64,000 bases of DNA from Acanthosepion pharaonis (GCA_903632075.3 CAHIKZ030005210.1:646501-710500), one strand, 5' to 3'. Positions 1 through 11,345 are shown, counted from the first letter of the stretch. The notes: generated from the sequence alone by a model not told the origin. Program-made: numbers and translations.

Positions 1-304
1 CTCTCTCCCTCCATTTCTCTATCTTTCTCTTTCTCTCTCTACTTTTCGGTGTCTATCTCTTTCTCTATCTCTCTCTCCCTCTCTACCTTTCTCTCTTTCT
101 CTATCTCTTTCTGCCTCTCTACCTTTCTCTCTTTCTCTCTCTACCTTTCTCTCGTTCCCTCTCAACCTTTCTCTATCTCTTCATACTTTTCTCTCTTTCT
201 GCCTACATTTCTCTCAATCTTCTGCTGCCGTCCATTTCAACCCCCCATCGTTTTCTCTCTCCCTCCATCTCCACCTATTACGTATATTTTCTCTCTCCCA
301 TCCT

Positions 305-382
<78 letters not shown>

Positions 383-398
383 ATTATTATTATTATTA
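1..398. repeat. pyrimidine-rich and AT microsatellite block
   Basis: A degenerate CT-rich tract built on an approximately 17-18 bp theme of CTCTCTACCTTT runs to about 297. It is followed by (TATC)n near 306-338, (TA)n near 339-378 and (TTA)n near 379-397. The long open frame here is low-complexity Ser/Leu/Phe and Tyr/Ile sequence and is not a gene. Confidence 0.9.
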
Positions 399-606
399 CT
401 TAAACGTTATTTTGGTGGATGCCCATATTTAAGTAAACGCTCCGTTTATTTAATAACCAGTATATTTATTTTCGTCTACCGGCCTGAATATTCAAGAAAT
501 TTTATCAAAAAAAACCATTCACTCAGCGGCGTGATCCGAACCTGCATCCGACCCCGGTCAGGAGAAACCGTCGTTAGATCCGACGTACTTTAAACCTCTC
601 GGCCAC
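395..606 (-). mobile_element. tRNA-Ser-like SINE, minus strand
   Basis: Read on the minus strand, 606 to 521 resembles a tRNA-Ser head: an A-box-like GTGGCCGAGAGGTTTAAAG, a long variable-arm region, and a B-box-like GCAGGTTCGGATCACG. The body continues to about 395 and contains the CCGGTAGACGAAAATAAATA segment. A second copy of that body lies at 755-855 and a diverged one at 7385-7460, so this is a dispersed family. The acceptor and anticodon pairing is poor, which argues against a working tRNA gene. Confidence 0.6.
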
Positions 607-754
607 AAAGTTCATCGATGATCAAGTAAAGTTGAATATTGTCTTTTCTCTGACTCTCGAAATATACATATCTACTCAGTTTCGTATCTTAACGTAAACA
701 AAGCAATTTCTAAAGAAGTGGAAGATTTTTATTTACTAATCAGACAGATTTTAT

Positions 755-855
755 TACTTGAACGTTATTTCTAGTGGATACCCATATTTGTGTAGAAGGC
801 TCCGTTTATTTATTAAACAGTATATTTATTTATTTTCGTCTACCGGCCAGAATAT
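755..855 (-). repeat. second copy of the SINE body at 395-485
   Basis: This stretch matches 395-485 almost throughout, sharing the AACGTTATTT, GGATACCCATATTT, CTCCGTTTATTTA and TTTTCGTCTACCGGCC blocks. It has no recognisable tRNA head. Confidence 0.7.
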
Positions 856-902
856 ATATGATATGATTGCCCAATCGTACATCAAGTATGGCAGTTAACT
901 GA

Positions 903-1015
<113 letters not shown>

Positions 1016-1644
1016 CTAATTATGTCTGGGTGCTTATGTATTATAATCTGATTGTGTTTTTGTTGTGTCACGCGTGAGTTTAAGACCACATTCACAAACT
1101 TTAAAATAAAAACGGAAAAGAAAGGGAAAAGGAAAAAATATATATACATGTATTGTCAAATGACCGGATGTATTGCAGCGTCTTGTCGAACGTAATTTCA
1201 ATGAAGAAATGAATTGAATATACATATATATTTTTTTCTTTTCTCAATAATTTTGTAGTTCTTAAACTTAATAGTGATTAAATTTGGATTTTAAAATTGC
1301 CAGTTTTTGATTTTAATATTAAATTTTATCATATAATTTTATAATTATTAGTTAGTATAAATTATTTTTAATATTACACGTATTTAAAGATCTGAAAAGC
1401 TATTATAGCATGATTTCGTTGTCAAGCTTTTGAATCTTTCTATACTTCGTTTTTGATTGGTTATTCTAGCTTTTGTAACAATGTTTCCCCCTAGTGTAGG
1501 ATCGTTAATTAATCTGAAACTTTTAAAACCATTTATTTTCTTTTCAACATCATCACTTGATAAGACACAGAGTGTGTTGAAACAAAATGGCTATTTTGTA
1601 GTGATTTTATAACATACTTATGTTATAATTTTTTTATAAAAAAA
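1016..1644. other. no recognisable feature
   Basis: AT-rich unique-looking sequence. I see no coding motif, RNA gene or repeat boundary here. Confidence 0.5.
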
Positions 1645-1645
1645 T

Positions 1646-1705
<60 letters not shown>
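1645..1705. repeat. (TA)n microsatellite
   Basis: About 30 uninterrupted TA dinucleotides. Confidence 0.95.
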
Positions 1706-1707
<2 letters not shown>

Positions 1708-2465
1708 GTGTATTTAGGCAGCAATCCTTCATTTAAGCAGGTTTCATTAAAACGACAGACAAGGTACTACGATTAAGCTTTTTATTTAATTTTTCTTGTG
1801 TTCGAACAAGAGCTTTCTTTTTGGGACACAGAGCGTGTCGAAACTGTCCGAATGTTTTATGATTGCGAGCGCTTTCGGTTATACATTTAGCCATTATCAA
1901 GAATTATTTTATTTTTTTTCAGTTTTCATTAAGTGTGTGCGTTATGTGTATGTTTTGAGTGTTATAGAGATGTTTTATTTTCCGAACACGGTTAGCACAT
2001 TGCGGCCTTGTTCGTAATTTATATTGTTAAGTGTTGACTTTTTCTTTTTTATTATTAGGGTTTCCAATATTTTTAATCTTTTTTTTACAGGTGGGTGAGG
2101 TTATTAATGCCTGTATTATTGTTTTTTATAATTGTTTTATGGTACATGTGATAAAATGGAAAAATTTACTCCGTAGTATTACAAGCCATATCACAGAGAG
2201 AAGTTGGAAACGTGTTGCCCGTAACAAGGTTCGTGGGGAAGAGATTGAATATAACGTCTTTTGTTGGGATGTCCATATTTCCGGCAGGAACAGTTTTTGT
2301 TGCATGCTGGGAGTATTTTTATTATTCTTAATTTTTATTTAATTTATTTTATACATTTTTATGTTATTGTTTTATTTTATTTTATTTTATTTAAAATTTT
2401 CTTTATTATCATTATCATTTTATATTTTATTTTTATTTATTTATAATAATAATAATAATAATAAG
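1706..2465. other. AT-rich stretch without a supported gene
   Basis: Several short open frames occur (near 1796-2017, 2031-2342 and 2261-2446) but they are Phe/Ile-rich and match no domain I recognise. The right end becomes (TTTTA)n and (AAT)n low-complexity sequence that abuts the LINE fragment. Confidence 0.5.
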
Positions 2466-2968
2466 GATATAGGACCTGTTACAATTCTATGGGATTACAC
2501 AATACACACAGACAGAACAATCAAGGCCAAATGGCCAGATATTGTTATTAAAGACCACAAACAAAAACGGTGCCTCCTTATTGATATGGCAGTCCCTGCT
2601 GACTGCAATATATCTTTGAAGATATTCAAAAAGTTGTCAAAGTACAAGGACCTTGAAATAGAAATCCCGAAAATGTGGCATATGGGAACATCAACAATCC
2701 CTGTTGTAGTTGGATCCCTAGGACTGGTTGGAAAAGATTGCAGTAGACTAATTGAAGGGATTCCTGGAAGTCCATGCCTCAAGGAGATACAGCCCACACC
2801 TTACGAAGGGCTTTATCTATGTAATTTAATTTTTTTTTTTTTGTCAGTGGAAAGTGTCATGACGCCATTTCTAACCTTAGGTCCCTGGGCGGGACCCGGA
2901 AAGAAATGTGTAAACGCCAGAAATCAAAGAAAATGATGATAATAATAATAATAATAATAATAATAATA
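2466..2968 (+). pseudogene. LINE ORF2 C-terminal fragment with (AAT)n tail
   Basis: The translated frame from 2466 contains GPVTILWDYTIHTDR, KAKWPDIVIKDH, CLLIDMAVPADCNISLK, KLSKYKDLEIEIPKMWHMGT and IPVVVGSLGLVGK. This is the region downstream of the reverse transcriptase domain seen in many invertebrate non-LTR retrotransposons. Only about 120 residues remain, with no RT catalytic motif, so it is a 5'-truncated dead copy. A short 3' UTR with GGTCCCTGGGCGGGACCCGG precedes an (AAT)n tail at 2936-2968. Two further 3' ends of the same family lie at 37346-37965 on the minus strand with the same 3' UTR and ATT/AAT tail. I cannot place the clade with certainty. Confidence 0.85.
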
Positions 2969-3957
2969 TCCCTACACTCTCTAAATAAGTTTGAAAAATC
3001 GACTTTTACATGATGACAGACGATTTTTTCTTTTTTCTTTTTTTATTGTTGTGCCTGCCAGGTCACCAATCTGGTTATATTCATGGTTTGTGTGAAACAC
3101 GCTTCTGAAGGGAACATTTAAAGTCCTGAACAAAAGATCTTGTTTTATATATGAGTGCAGGTTATTGTCACGTTCTTAATCGTGTGAGCGTGTACACTCT
3201 TGAAAGACATGTCTCGAAACTTGTACACACAATATTGACACTATTTATAGCACCTAAAGAAGCCAGCCTTCAAACTAGAACAGATTCTGCTGTAAAAATT
3301 CGTATCTAGTCCAAGTTGAAGAGAAATTATTCACATTCACTTCTCGCAGCTTTTGATCAAAGGGTATATTTTTATCTGGTATGTTATGCTGAGTGATCGT
3401 CCTTGAAACTAGAACTATTAAAGTCGCTAGAGGGCGTGCCATTAGCGCAGCATAAGGTCTCTACCACTCACCATCAGCGGTAGTTCTTTGGTATTGCAGA
3501 GCGCACTGATTATTCTGGGTGAGTTATTGGGCTCAGAGAGAGACAGACGATTAACATGGTAGATTTGGGGGGAAAGCAGATATATTAACAGTTTTTTTTT
3601 TTTTAATATACCATGTCCATTAAGGACATAGAGGATTATTACTCACCACAGGTTCCTTTACCATAATATTCGTGAACTGCCATGAATTCTTGGCAAATAT
3701 AGTGAAATGTTTTCGGCTTCCCTCTCCACAGTTTTGAATTTAGAGTTATCCCCCTTTTAGACAGGCTGCCACCCACAACTTGAGAGCACAGTACATCCTG
3801 TTATGTAACCCGTAGTTGGATGGAATAAGAGATGTTTTCTTGCATTTCCCAAGGGCAATAGTGCAAAGACTATGACAGAGTTTGAACTTGAAATTAATTT
3901 CCTGCGCCGATAAGCGTTACTCTAACCACTATATGCTATCCGCACGTCTAAACTGCA
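2969..3957. other. no supported gene; possible old tRNA-like relic
   Basis: Mostly unassigned. Near 3840-3950 a stretch ends in GTTACTCTAACCACTATATGC, read as a possible minus-strand A-box of an old tRNA SINE, but it is too decayed to call. Near 3590-3604 is a poly-T run. Confidence 0.35.
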
Positions 3958-4030
3958 TTTTTTTTTTTAATCATTTCACCCAAGCAAGGCAAAAAAACCA
4001 CTAAGACGCAGGGGTGTACTAAATGAGAAA
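3958..4030 (-). mobile_element. LINE 3' UTR tail fragment, minus strand
   Basis: The poly-T then AATCATTTCACCCAAGCAAG block matches the minus-strand LINE tail at 40855-40910 and the plus-strand tail near 17640-17665, where CTCGCTTGGTGTTAAATGAT precedes A-rich sequence. It is therefore a severely 5'-truncated copy of that family. Confidence 0.6.
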
Positions 4031-4284
4031 TTATATATGAAAAAGAAAGAGAAAGACTTAAATTTACAACTAACCTTATATAAGTAGCGAAGTATTCGTT
4101 TTAAGTAAAGCGGTTAATCGAAATAAGTGCTGCGTAATTTGTTGCGGATTAAATATATCAATTAAAACTAAAAAATAATTTCTATTTTTTCCATCTTCAA
4201 ATGAGACAAGACTTTCTAAACTAACAGATAAATATTATGAAGACAAGTGTCAAATCAAATAAATGTATCCCATATCCTTGCAGA

Positions 4285-4455
4285 TGGTCGATGTATCATA
4301 TTAATAATGGCTGGCCGCTCCTATCCGAGGATGCCTCCCTGAGAGGACTGCGAGACAATCCCTGTTGCAGACGGCTGCTCAGGGACATTTGTGTTTCTTC
4401 AACACCCACAAAGCCCACCTGTGGTTTATACAGCAACTATGCTGAGAGAAAATTA
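4285..4455 (-). mobile_element. SINE body fragment (common 3' module), minus strand
   Basis: Contains CCACCTGTGGTTTATACAG, CAACTATGCTGAG and the upstream GGCTGGCCGCTC / AATCCCTGTTGCAGACG module. The same module recurs at 21265-21410, 23540-23700, 25860-25960 and 33495-33640. At 33.2 kb it is joined to a tRNA-like head, which identifies it as the body of a SINE family. Confidence 0.7.
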
Positions 4456-4478
4456 GCGTGATCATTATCGATTAAATT

Positions 4479-4730
4479 TAGACACTGTTCTACCTTCCAT
4501 GTACACGTCCATCTCACAGACAGCCAGAAAAAACACCTTATGTCAGTCAAAATATCTTTAGGGGAAGGTATGAATCCTTCTCTTCCTCACACCAGCTATG
4601 GGTAAATAACAAGACAGAGTCCTATAGCCTTGGATGGCAATTGGTCTAGCAGAACAATTTTGAATTCAAAACCTTTGACTATGGTATAAATAGCCTCGCC
4701 AACCTGCAATTTAGACACTGTTCTGCCTCC
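4479..4730. repeat. duplicated 'TTTAGACACTGTTCT' segments
   Basis: TTTAGACACTGTTCTACC at 4479 and TTTAGACACTGTTCTGCC at 4709 begin two related stretches about 230 bp apart, so a local duplication is likely. The intervening sequence has no coding signal. Confidence 0.5.
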
Positions 4731-5110
4731 CACGTACCATCGAACAAAAATTCTTTAGAAGTTTTAATGCGAACCTCTTTAAAATTAATAAAACTGTTTT
4801 CCCGCTAAAAACATTGCAAAGATCTGAAAAGATGATAGTCAGATGGAGCAAAGTCTGGAGAATAAGAAGGATGAGGCGAAAATATTTAATGCCATAATCA
4901 GTCAAGATGGAATCTTGCATTATCGTGTAAGCGCAACACAACTTTACGATTTAACAATAATGTTCGTTTTTTCTGCCTATTTTTGTGCATTGCTTCCAAG
5001 AGACGATACTATTTCTCCGTATTAAAGGCTTCACTTTGGTCCAGCGCAGGCATGAGCAACATTTTTCGAACAGTGCGTCGCATATACGATACAAGAACCC
5101 GCCGCCATTT
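4731..5110 (-). pseudogene. mariner transposase C-terminal relic
   Basis: The minus strand at 4859-4827 reads HPSYSPDFAPSDYHLF, the conserved D-containing block near the C terminus of mariner (DDD) transposases. It is followed by RSLQCF and then, after a stop, recognisable downstream residues in shifted frames. Upstream residues are in several frames with stops, so the gene is dead. It is unrelated to the two mariner relics at 24.2 and 30.7 kb. Confidence 0.75.
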
Positions 5111-5500
5111 TCCAAACAAAAGACCATGCGCATACACATCTGTCTTAGAAATGGGGAAAAGTCGATATTTTTTTCTTCGTAGAAAAGATTCCTTCTATAA
5201 TTAAAAGAATTAAATCTTGATATAATAATATAATTGTATATCTAATGACAGAGTGATTAACGCACACTACTGCTTTTGATTCTAATTTGTTAATTTGAAT
5301 ATACAAAAATATTTGTAAAAAAAAAGTATATTTATTCTCTAGAGAAAAATAATTATCATTGCCGTTTCCTGTTTCTGAAGCAAAAGATATTTACACGTAT
5401 GATCTTCCTTAGGAAAATTCGCCATTAGCTTGAAATGCTGATAACGTTACCGCCAACATAAAGTTATAAAATTCAAGAAATATTGTATTTAATCGTTGTT
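5111..5500. other. no recognisable feature
   Basis: AT-rich. Nothing supportable was seen on either strand. Confidence 0.5.
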
Positions 5501-5504
5501 TTTA

Positions 5505-5790
5505 ATTAATTTGTTGTTTCTTGCAGTTTATCAACCTTTTAATATTATTTAAAGCTGAAACATATTTTCGGATTGTAAGAATTTTTTGGAGGTAAGAATG
5601 ATTTTTCTGATACAAGTTCAACCATTTAACCTATAGCTGGAAGGAGAAAAGGTGGATTCATACCTTTTTCTAGGGTATTTGCACGTAAGTGTATATAAAG
5701 AACCCGACTGGAATTCGAACCCGGCTCTCCGATTTCTCATTCTGAGACAGTTATCAATCACAACACCTGCACATCCTTAATCATTGTTTA
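5505..5790 (-). mobile_element. tRNA-derived SINE, minus strand
   Basis: The minus strand from 5790 gives a tRNA-like head whose B-box is complementary to GGAATTCGAACCCGGCTCTCC at about 5711. A body follows, complementary to TAACCTATAGCTGGAAGGAG, and then the family 3' tail with GTTTATCAACCTTTTAATA and ATTTAAAGCTGAAACATATT. The same head, body and tail order is seen at 6180 and 16070 (minus) and at 20183 and 22245 (plus). No 5S-like part is attached here. Confidence 0.85.
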
Positions 5791-6179
5791 CGTATGTGAT
5801 TATGCGAGAGTATGTGAGTGAACAAGTGAGAATGAAAGGAAAGAAACAGTATTTTAATAGACGTTATTTTCCTCATGAAATTAGGAGTGGCATTTAGAAA
5901 GCCAATCGGGACGTATGTGGCCTCCGTGTCGAATTTGGTCTACGGGTCGCAGTTTGCCCATGACTGGTTTAGTACTTCATGGTAGACAACAGCCTCGATA
6001 TCTCACCAAACACAGAGTATAAGTTTTTTCAGTTGTAGTCTTGGTTTGGGAACAGACCAGTGCGTGCTAATCGTCGTCATTTTCATTGGGAATAATTATA
6101 GGGACCTCACTTTTCATCACAAGAGATGATTATATCCAAGAAAGATCAGGTAACGATTGATTTGTGCTTTTTATTTTAT

Positions 6180-6553
6180 TTTTACGGTCTATCAACTTTT
6201 TTGAAGTTATTTAAAGCGGAAAAATATTTTTGAATATTAAGAATTTTTTTAGATAATACTGATTTTCTGGTACAGGTCTTACTATTTAACCCATAGCTGG
6301 AAGGAGACGAGGTGGATTCATGCCTTTCCCAATGGTATTTGCGCGTAAGTGAATATAACGAACCTGACTGGAATTCGAACTCGGCTCTCCGAATTCCCAT
6401 ACCGAGCCTTTATCCATTACACCATCCGTACATCCAACTTTACAGCACTTGGTATTCCCCTGCAGTCACCCATCTAGGTACTGACCAGGTTCAAAGTTGC
6501 TTAACTTCGGTGATCGGAGGAGAACCGGGGTTTCATTGTGATGTGGCCGTAAC
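6180..6553 (-). mobile_element. 5S rRNA-tRNA composite SINE, minus strand
   Basis: The 5S-like portion occupies 6553-6441 on the minus strand. Its reverse complement is readable as the 5S internal promoter region: CACCGAAGTTAAGCAA, then GGTCAGTACCTAGATGGGTG. The tRNA-like head follows (A-box region near 6415, B-box complementary to GGAATTCGAACTCGGCTC near 6371), then the body and the tail to 6180. The order 5S, tRNA, body, tail matches 20183-20570. A pol III transcribed retroposon is the simplest reading. Confidence 0.85.
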
Positions 6554-7128
6554 CCGTTCGGAAACAAATCTAGTCTTCGATGACGAACATATGAAAAATT
6601 AATCCATATAGGGAGGAAAATAAATAAATAAATTACTTAGTCATTAGGCGCATAAGAAATGTATAGAAATGTGTGAAATTGTATAAAAAGAATTTATTTA
6701 CAATAGATTTAATTGGAAACGTGTATTAAAGAAGGCACAATATATTATTTTGAGCGCCTAATAAAAGTTAAACTGGATAGAGAAAAGGTGTTTGTGAAAG
6801 TGGGACTTACGGTTGATAAAGTTAAAAAAAATATCCTTTGCAAAGGGGTAAAACAAAAGTCCGAACTTTGGTGTGTTTTGTGATGTCAACGAACACTCAT
6901 TGCCACTTTTGTGATGTCAACGAATACTCGATGTCACTTTTGTAATGCTCGTTGTAGTAGAGACTTTGTAATCGCAGACACAACTATAGTAACGCCGTTG
7001 AACAATACTGGTGTCAGACGCCTTCGAATAGCACTCGCACTAATATTACTTGCTCAATAATACACGCTCGATAAGTAACCACTGAATAGTAATCCGTGTA
7101 GTGATCAGTCTAAAGAAATAGTATAGTG
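6554..7128. other. no gene; small local duplication
   Basis: A short direct duplication (TTTTGTGATGTCAACGAA at about 6878 and 6909) is the only structure seen. No coding motif. Confidence 0.5.
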
Positions 7129-7335
7129 AATAGTATAGATATAGAGGATAGTGTAGAAAGAGTGATAGTAATAGAGGATAGAATAGAAATGGGGATCTGT
7201 GTTCAAACTTATTCCTATATAACAGTGTAAAAGATCATGTTGAATCCATTGCTAGGTCTACTGCTAGGAAAGTTGCTTCATTGTGTCGTACGAGACAATT
7301 TTTTCTCTCTAGAATTAATCTTACATACTTATAAG
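7129..7335 (+). repeat. left arm of a long inverted repeat (LINE fragment)
   Basis: The segments AGAGGATAGTGTAGAAAGAG, CTTATTCCTATATAACAGTG and GTCGTACGAGACAATTTTTT reappear reverse-complemented at 8182-8000. The 7235-7335 part translates to VESIARSTARKVASLCRTRQFF, a segment found downstream of the catalytic core in Jockey/CR1-like LINEs. Arms are about 180 bp with about 690 bp between them. Confidence 0.75.
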
Positions 7336-7384
7336 TGAATTTTCTAAAGAAATGAATGTTTTTTTTTATTAATCCGACATATTT

Positions 7385-7745
7385 TTTATCACTTTAAACG
7401 TTATTATCAATGGATACTCGTATCTGAGTAGACGCTCCGTTTGTCTATTTATTAGACAGTATATTTGCATTATTGACATTATTCGGACTGTTATTCTCAT
7501 CTCCACTGCCATATCCCCAACGTTTCAGCTATTCTACGCACCGGCCTTAATCAGATGATTGGAATTTCGAACCGAACCCTTTATTTCGTCGACCGGGGAA
7601 GATTGATCTAGTTCCACGTGCCATGCCTCTTCCGGATGTTTCAGTTATTTCCGTTTAACTCAACTCTTCAAGTGTTTGGTAGGTCACTGCTGTGGCTTGG
7701 TATTGAACTGACAACTCTTTCGGTCTAATCCCTGGATTTAACCAA
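7385..7745 (-). mobile_element. tRNA-derived SINE of the 'AACGTTTCGGCC' family, minus strand
   Basis: Contains the family signature blocks in minus orientation: TTATTCGGACTGTTATTCTC, CCCAACGTTTCAGC, AACCGAACCCTTTATTTCGT, CACGTGCCATGCCTCTTCCG, and a tRNA-like B-box complementary to GGTATTGAACTGACAAC. Related copies lie at 12385-12770, 16915-17225, 36990-37340, 47425-47850 and 63110-63390. The first ~75 bp match another dispersed body (395-485). Confidence 0.75.
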
Positions 7746-7849
7746 GAAAGAACCAAGTCCTGCTGAAAGTGAAGGCTAGACAACTTCTGACAGCAGGAGT
7801 TGCCCAATCTTCTCTTTTCATTCTCGATAGAGTCCAAGAGCGTCCATAT

Positions 7850-8360
7850 AAGTGATGAATTTTTCCACCGTACAATTCATTTCCCATAGTCAAAACGTCG
7901 CAAGCCTCTCGCTGCTTGATCGCTATTTCCATGGAAAATGTTCAGGCCAACTACATTCCTTAGGTCCTCCAATTCTAACCTTCACGGCTCTCCAGAGAGA
8001 GAAAAAAATTGTCCCGTACGACACAGTGAACCAACTTTCCTAGCAATAGAGCTAGCAATTGATTCAATATGATCTTTTACACTGTTATATAGGAATAAGT
8101 TTGAACACAGATCACCATTTCTATTCTATCCTCTATTACTATCACTCTTTCTACACTATCCTCTATATCTATATATGCTCTGCCACGCACACTGTAGCAA
8201 ACCATCGTCTTTCCCTTTGTATTCCATTGATGAGATGTAAGTTCCACTCGAGCAGATTCTTCCCACAAACCGACTCCCAAGATGATGCTTTCCCGATCAC
8301 TACAGTCTTAACCGAGGTTTAACCTTTATCTTCCACATATTTCCGGGTGAGTTGTGCCCC
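7850..8360 (+). pseudogene. fragmented Jockey/CR1-like LINE 3' end with fold-back
   Basis: Plus-strand frames show NVASLSLLDRYFHGKCSGQLHSLGPP, the motif seen intact at 36.29 kb (SLCLFYKYFHGNCSEE). At 8000-8182 the orientation switches, with LINE sequence on the minus strand complementary to 7129-7335. At 8190-8330 a degenerate plus-strand C-terminal block resumes (SFPLYSIDEM, FPTNRLPR-like). Stops and frame changes are frequent. Confidence 0.7.
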
Positions 8361-8369
8361 TTTCTCTGT

Positions 8370-9165
8370 AATTGTCCATAGTATCCAAAAATGGCATCGT
8401 GGATGGCGAATTGTTTTCAAACCCTTTCTCTACCATTACAAGAGATCAAACCGAAAATAAAGTTCTGTTACTATATATGGGCCGGCGCTTGTCTTCACTT
8501 GTAAGTGAGGAATTATTTTCGAACCTGCAAGCCCTCACCCATAGACAAAACGTGCTCTTCCTGCTCTATTGCTATTTCCATGGAAAATGTTCAGACATTC
8601 CTTAGTTCCACCAGTTTCAACCGTCGTGGCTAAAAGACGCCAATTGCAACGAAAATGTCTCCGCGTCTTTGTGGGTGGCGAATTGTTTTCAACCTCCTTT
8701 CCCACAGACGAAAAATCGCGAGCCTCTCACTGTTCTATCGCTTCTTCTGTGGAGAATGATCAGATGAACGGTATTCCTTAGTTCCACCGGTCTTAATCTT
8801 CACGTCTAAGACCCGCCATACCACGCACCATGTAGCGAAATACCCTCATTCCCTTCATATTCCATTGGTGAGATGTGAGTTCCACTCGAGCAGCTTTTTC
8901 CCACGAACAATTATGGAACCGACTTCCAAGAGGATGCTTCACCGATCACTACAATCTTAATCTGTTCAAGTCTAAGGTTAACCGCTATCTTCCCCACGTA
9001 TCCCCATAAGCTGTGGCACTTCCTCTGTAACCTTGCACCTGCTTTGTGGAACCGACTCCCAAGGGAATGCCTTCCCGATCGCTTTAATCTTAACCTGTTC
9101 AAGTATAGGGTTAACTGTTATCTTCCCCGCTTATCCCTATAAAATGTAACCCTGTACCTGAGGAT
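8370..9165 (+). pseudogene. repeated Jockey/CR1-like LINE C-terminal fragments
   Basis: At least three overlapping degenerate copies of the same LINE terminus follow one another. YCYFHGKCSD near 8570 is one. CEFHSSSFFPRT followed by WNRLPRGCFTDHYNLNLFKS near 8870-8970 is another. A partial repeat of LWNRLPREC...DRFNLNLFK occurs near 9045-9110. The block resembles the end of a LINE ORF2, where RTARLWNSLP is common. No catalytic core is present. Confidence 0.7.
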
Positions 9166-9374
9166 ATTATTCTAAATTGTTTGTGAAATAACCATATACG
9201 GTTCTGGATGTCAACTTCTTTTCTCCAAGTATAAAAAGTATCTGAAAATGAATCCATATAGAAACAAAATAGAAAAATTAATTGGTTCATTAGGTACACA
9301 AGAAAAGAAAGACTCTTACATTGTATGAAATTGAACGGAAATAATTTGTTTATTTACAACATCTTTGTCTGCCC

Positions 9375-9550
9375 TGGGTATGACGATAAACTACATCCGG
9401 CAGCAAGGCCTCTGATCGGGAGATTGGCGATTTTGAGCGTGGAACAACCTCTTAACTGCTGTTGTTCCCAGGTTCACCCTGACCTGAGGTGGTAGCACCT
9501 GTTAGTGTCCCAGCTATGGTTAAATAGTTAACCCCCAAACTGAGGTCAAA
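9375..9550. repeat. dispersed repeat, copy 1 (second copy at 25340)
   Basis: The stretch TACATCCGGCAGC, AAGGCCTCTGATCGGGAG, TGCTGTTGTTCCCAGGT and CCCAGCTATGGTTAAATAGT matches 25340-25490 closely in the same orientation. No tRNA-like promoter or coding motif was recognised, so the class is unknown. Confidence 0.7.
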
Positions 9551-9639
9551 ACATTATGAAAGTATAAAAATAATACCATCAATTCATTAAAAAAAAAATA
9601 TTACCAGCAACACATTTTTGAAAAAAATAATTATCAGCA

Positions 9640-10905
9640 ATACATTTGACTCTATAAAAACCCTCTTTACAAAAATACGCCAATGAAAGCTGATCTATAA
9701 ACTGATTTCTTACAAAGAATACATATTCAATTTATACGGATCTATTTACCTTATTGGGACTATTGTCCTCATCTTTGTCGCCATGTTTATCACAACGTTT
9801 CGGCCGTTTTACTCTCCGGCCTTCTTGAGGTGGTTGTAAATAATGTACATAATACCTCATCTCAGAAATATAGACTTATACGGATCTATTCTAAAAATCT
9901 TGTTGACATTAAATGACCCATTGAAGTTGATATGGCATAAAACAAAATAAAACCAAACCAAATCAGACTCTCTACAAAAACATTCTTTACAGTAATACGT
10001 CAATGAAACCTGATCTACAAACTGATTTCTTACAAAGAATACATATTCTGTTCCTACGAACCTATCTTTGTCAGCAATACATTTGACTCTCTACAAAAAC
10101 ATTCTTTACAGTAATACGTCAATGAAACCTGATCTACAAACTGATTTCTTATAAAGAATACATATTCTGTTCCTACGAACCTATCTTTGTCAGCAATACA
10201 TTTGACTCTCTACAAAAACATTCTTTACAGTAATACGTCAATGAAACCTGATCTACAAACTGATTTCTTATAAAGAATACATATTCTGTTCCTACGAACC
10301 TATCTTTGTCAGCAATACATTTGACTCTCTACAAAAACATTCTTTACAGTAATACGTCAATGAAACCTGATCTACAAACTGATTTCTTATAAAGAATACA
10401 TATTCTGTTCCTACGAACCTATCTTTGTCAGCAATACATTTGACTCTCTACAAAAACATTCTTTACAGTAATACGTCAATGAAACCTGATCTACAAACTG
10501 ATTTCTTATAAAGAATACATATTCTGTTCCTAATGAACCTATCTTTGTCAGCAATACATTTGACTCTCTACAAAAACATTCTTTACAGTAATACGTCAAT
10601 GAAACCTGATCTACAAACTGATTTCTTATAAAGAATACATATTCTGTTCCTACGAACCTATCTTTGTCAGCAATACATTTGACTCTCTACAAAAAACATT
10701 CTTTACAGTAATACGTCAATGAAACCTGATCTACAAACTGATTTCTTATAAAGAATACATATTCTGTTCCTACGAACCTATCTTTGTCAGCAATACATTT
10801 GACTCTCTACAAAAACATTCTTTACAGTAATACGTCAATGAAACCTGATCTACAAACTGATTTCTTACAAAGAATACATATTCTGTTCATACGGGTCTAT
10901 TCTAA
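9640..10905. repeat. 119-bp minisatellite with an interrupted first unit
   Basis: From about 9955, eight units of 119 bp follow each other almost without change. The marker TTTGTCAGCAATAC recurs at 10067, 10186, 10305, 10425 and onward. A more diverged unit at 9640-9745 is separated from the array by a SINE fragment (9748-9855, with CACAACGTTTCGGCCGTTTT) and by CTTGTTGACATTAAATGACC. The last unit runs into CTTGTCGGCATTAAAACCC, so the array flanks resemble each other. The open frame at 10411-10599 is a shadow of the repeat. Confidence 0.9.
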
Positions 10906-10909
10906 AAAT

Positions 10910-11165
10910 CTTGTCGGCATTAAAACCCGTTGTGGTTGATATATCGTAGAACAAAATAAAAGATTATAAATTCTTACTGATAATATTCTTTTGAACACCT
11001 AATAAATTTAAGCTGGGTAGAGAAAAATTGTTTCTATGAAAGAGAGACTTCAATCAAGTGTCATATGCGATGCTCTCTAGGGCAGCCATGTCTACTTCGA
11101 TTTTTAACTGACAATCGTAGAAAAAATTTCTGCTGTAAGTTATCGTTCCTTTCTGCAGTAGACTA
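10910..11165. other. flank of the 119-bp array, no gene
   Basis: Contains AACACCTAATAAATTTAAGC, similar to GAGCGCCTAATAAAAGTTAA near 6755, suggesting an unclassified dispersed repeat. No coding signal. Confidence 0.4.
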
Positions 11166-11169
11166 TTTG

Positions 11170-11345
11170 CTAACGAAGTCTATAAGACCTAGTCTCTGCT
11201 GCTATTTAACCTGTATAGGGGGAAGAGATAGATACCTACCACTCCCAAGAGTATTGGTGCGTAAATGAATTCAACGAACCCGATTGGAATTCGAACTCGG
11301 CTCACTTATTTCGCAATCCGAGCCGATATCATTACATCACAGCGT
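11170..11345 (-). mobile_element. tRNA-derived SINE head and body, minus strand
   Basis: Contains the minus-strand B-box complement GGAATTCGAACTCGGCTC, the AACGAACCCGATTGG segment and a decayed A-box complement ATATCATTACATCA. Same family as 5505-5790, lacking a clear 3' tail and any 5S part. Confidence 0.75.
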
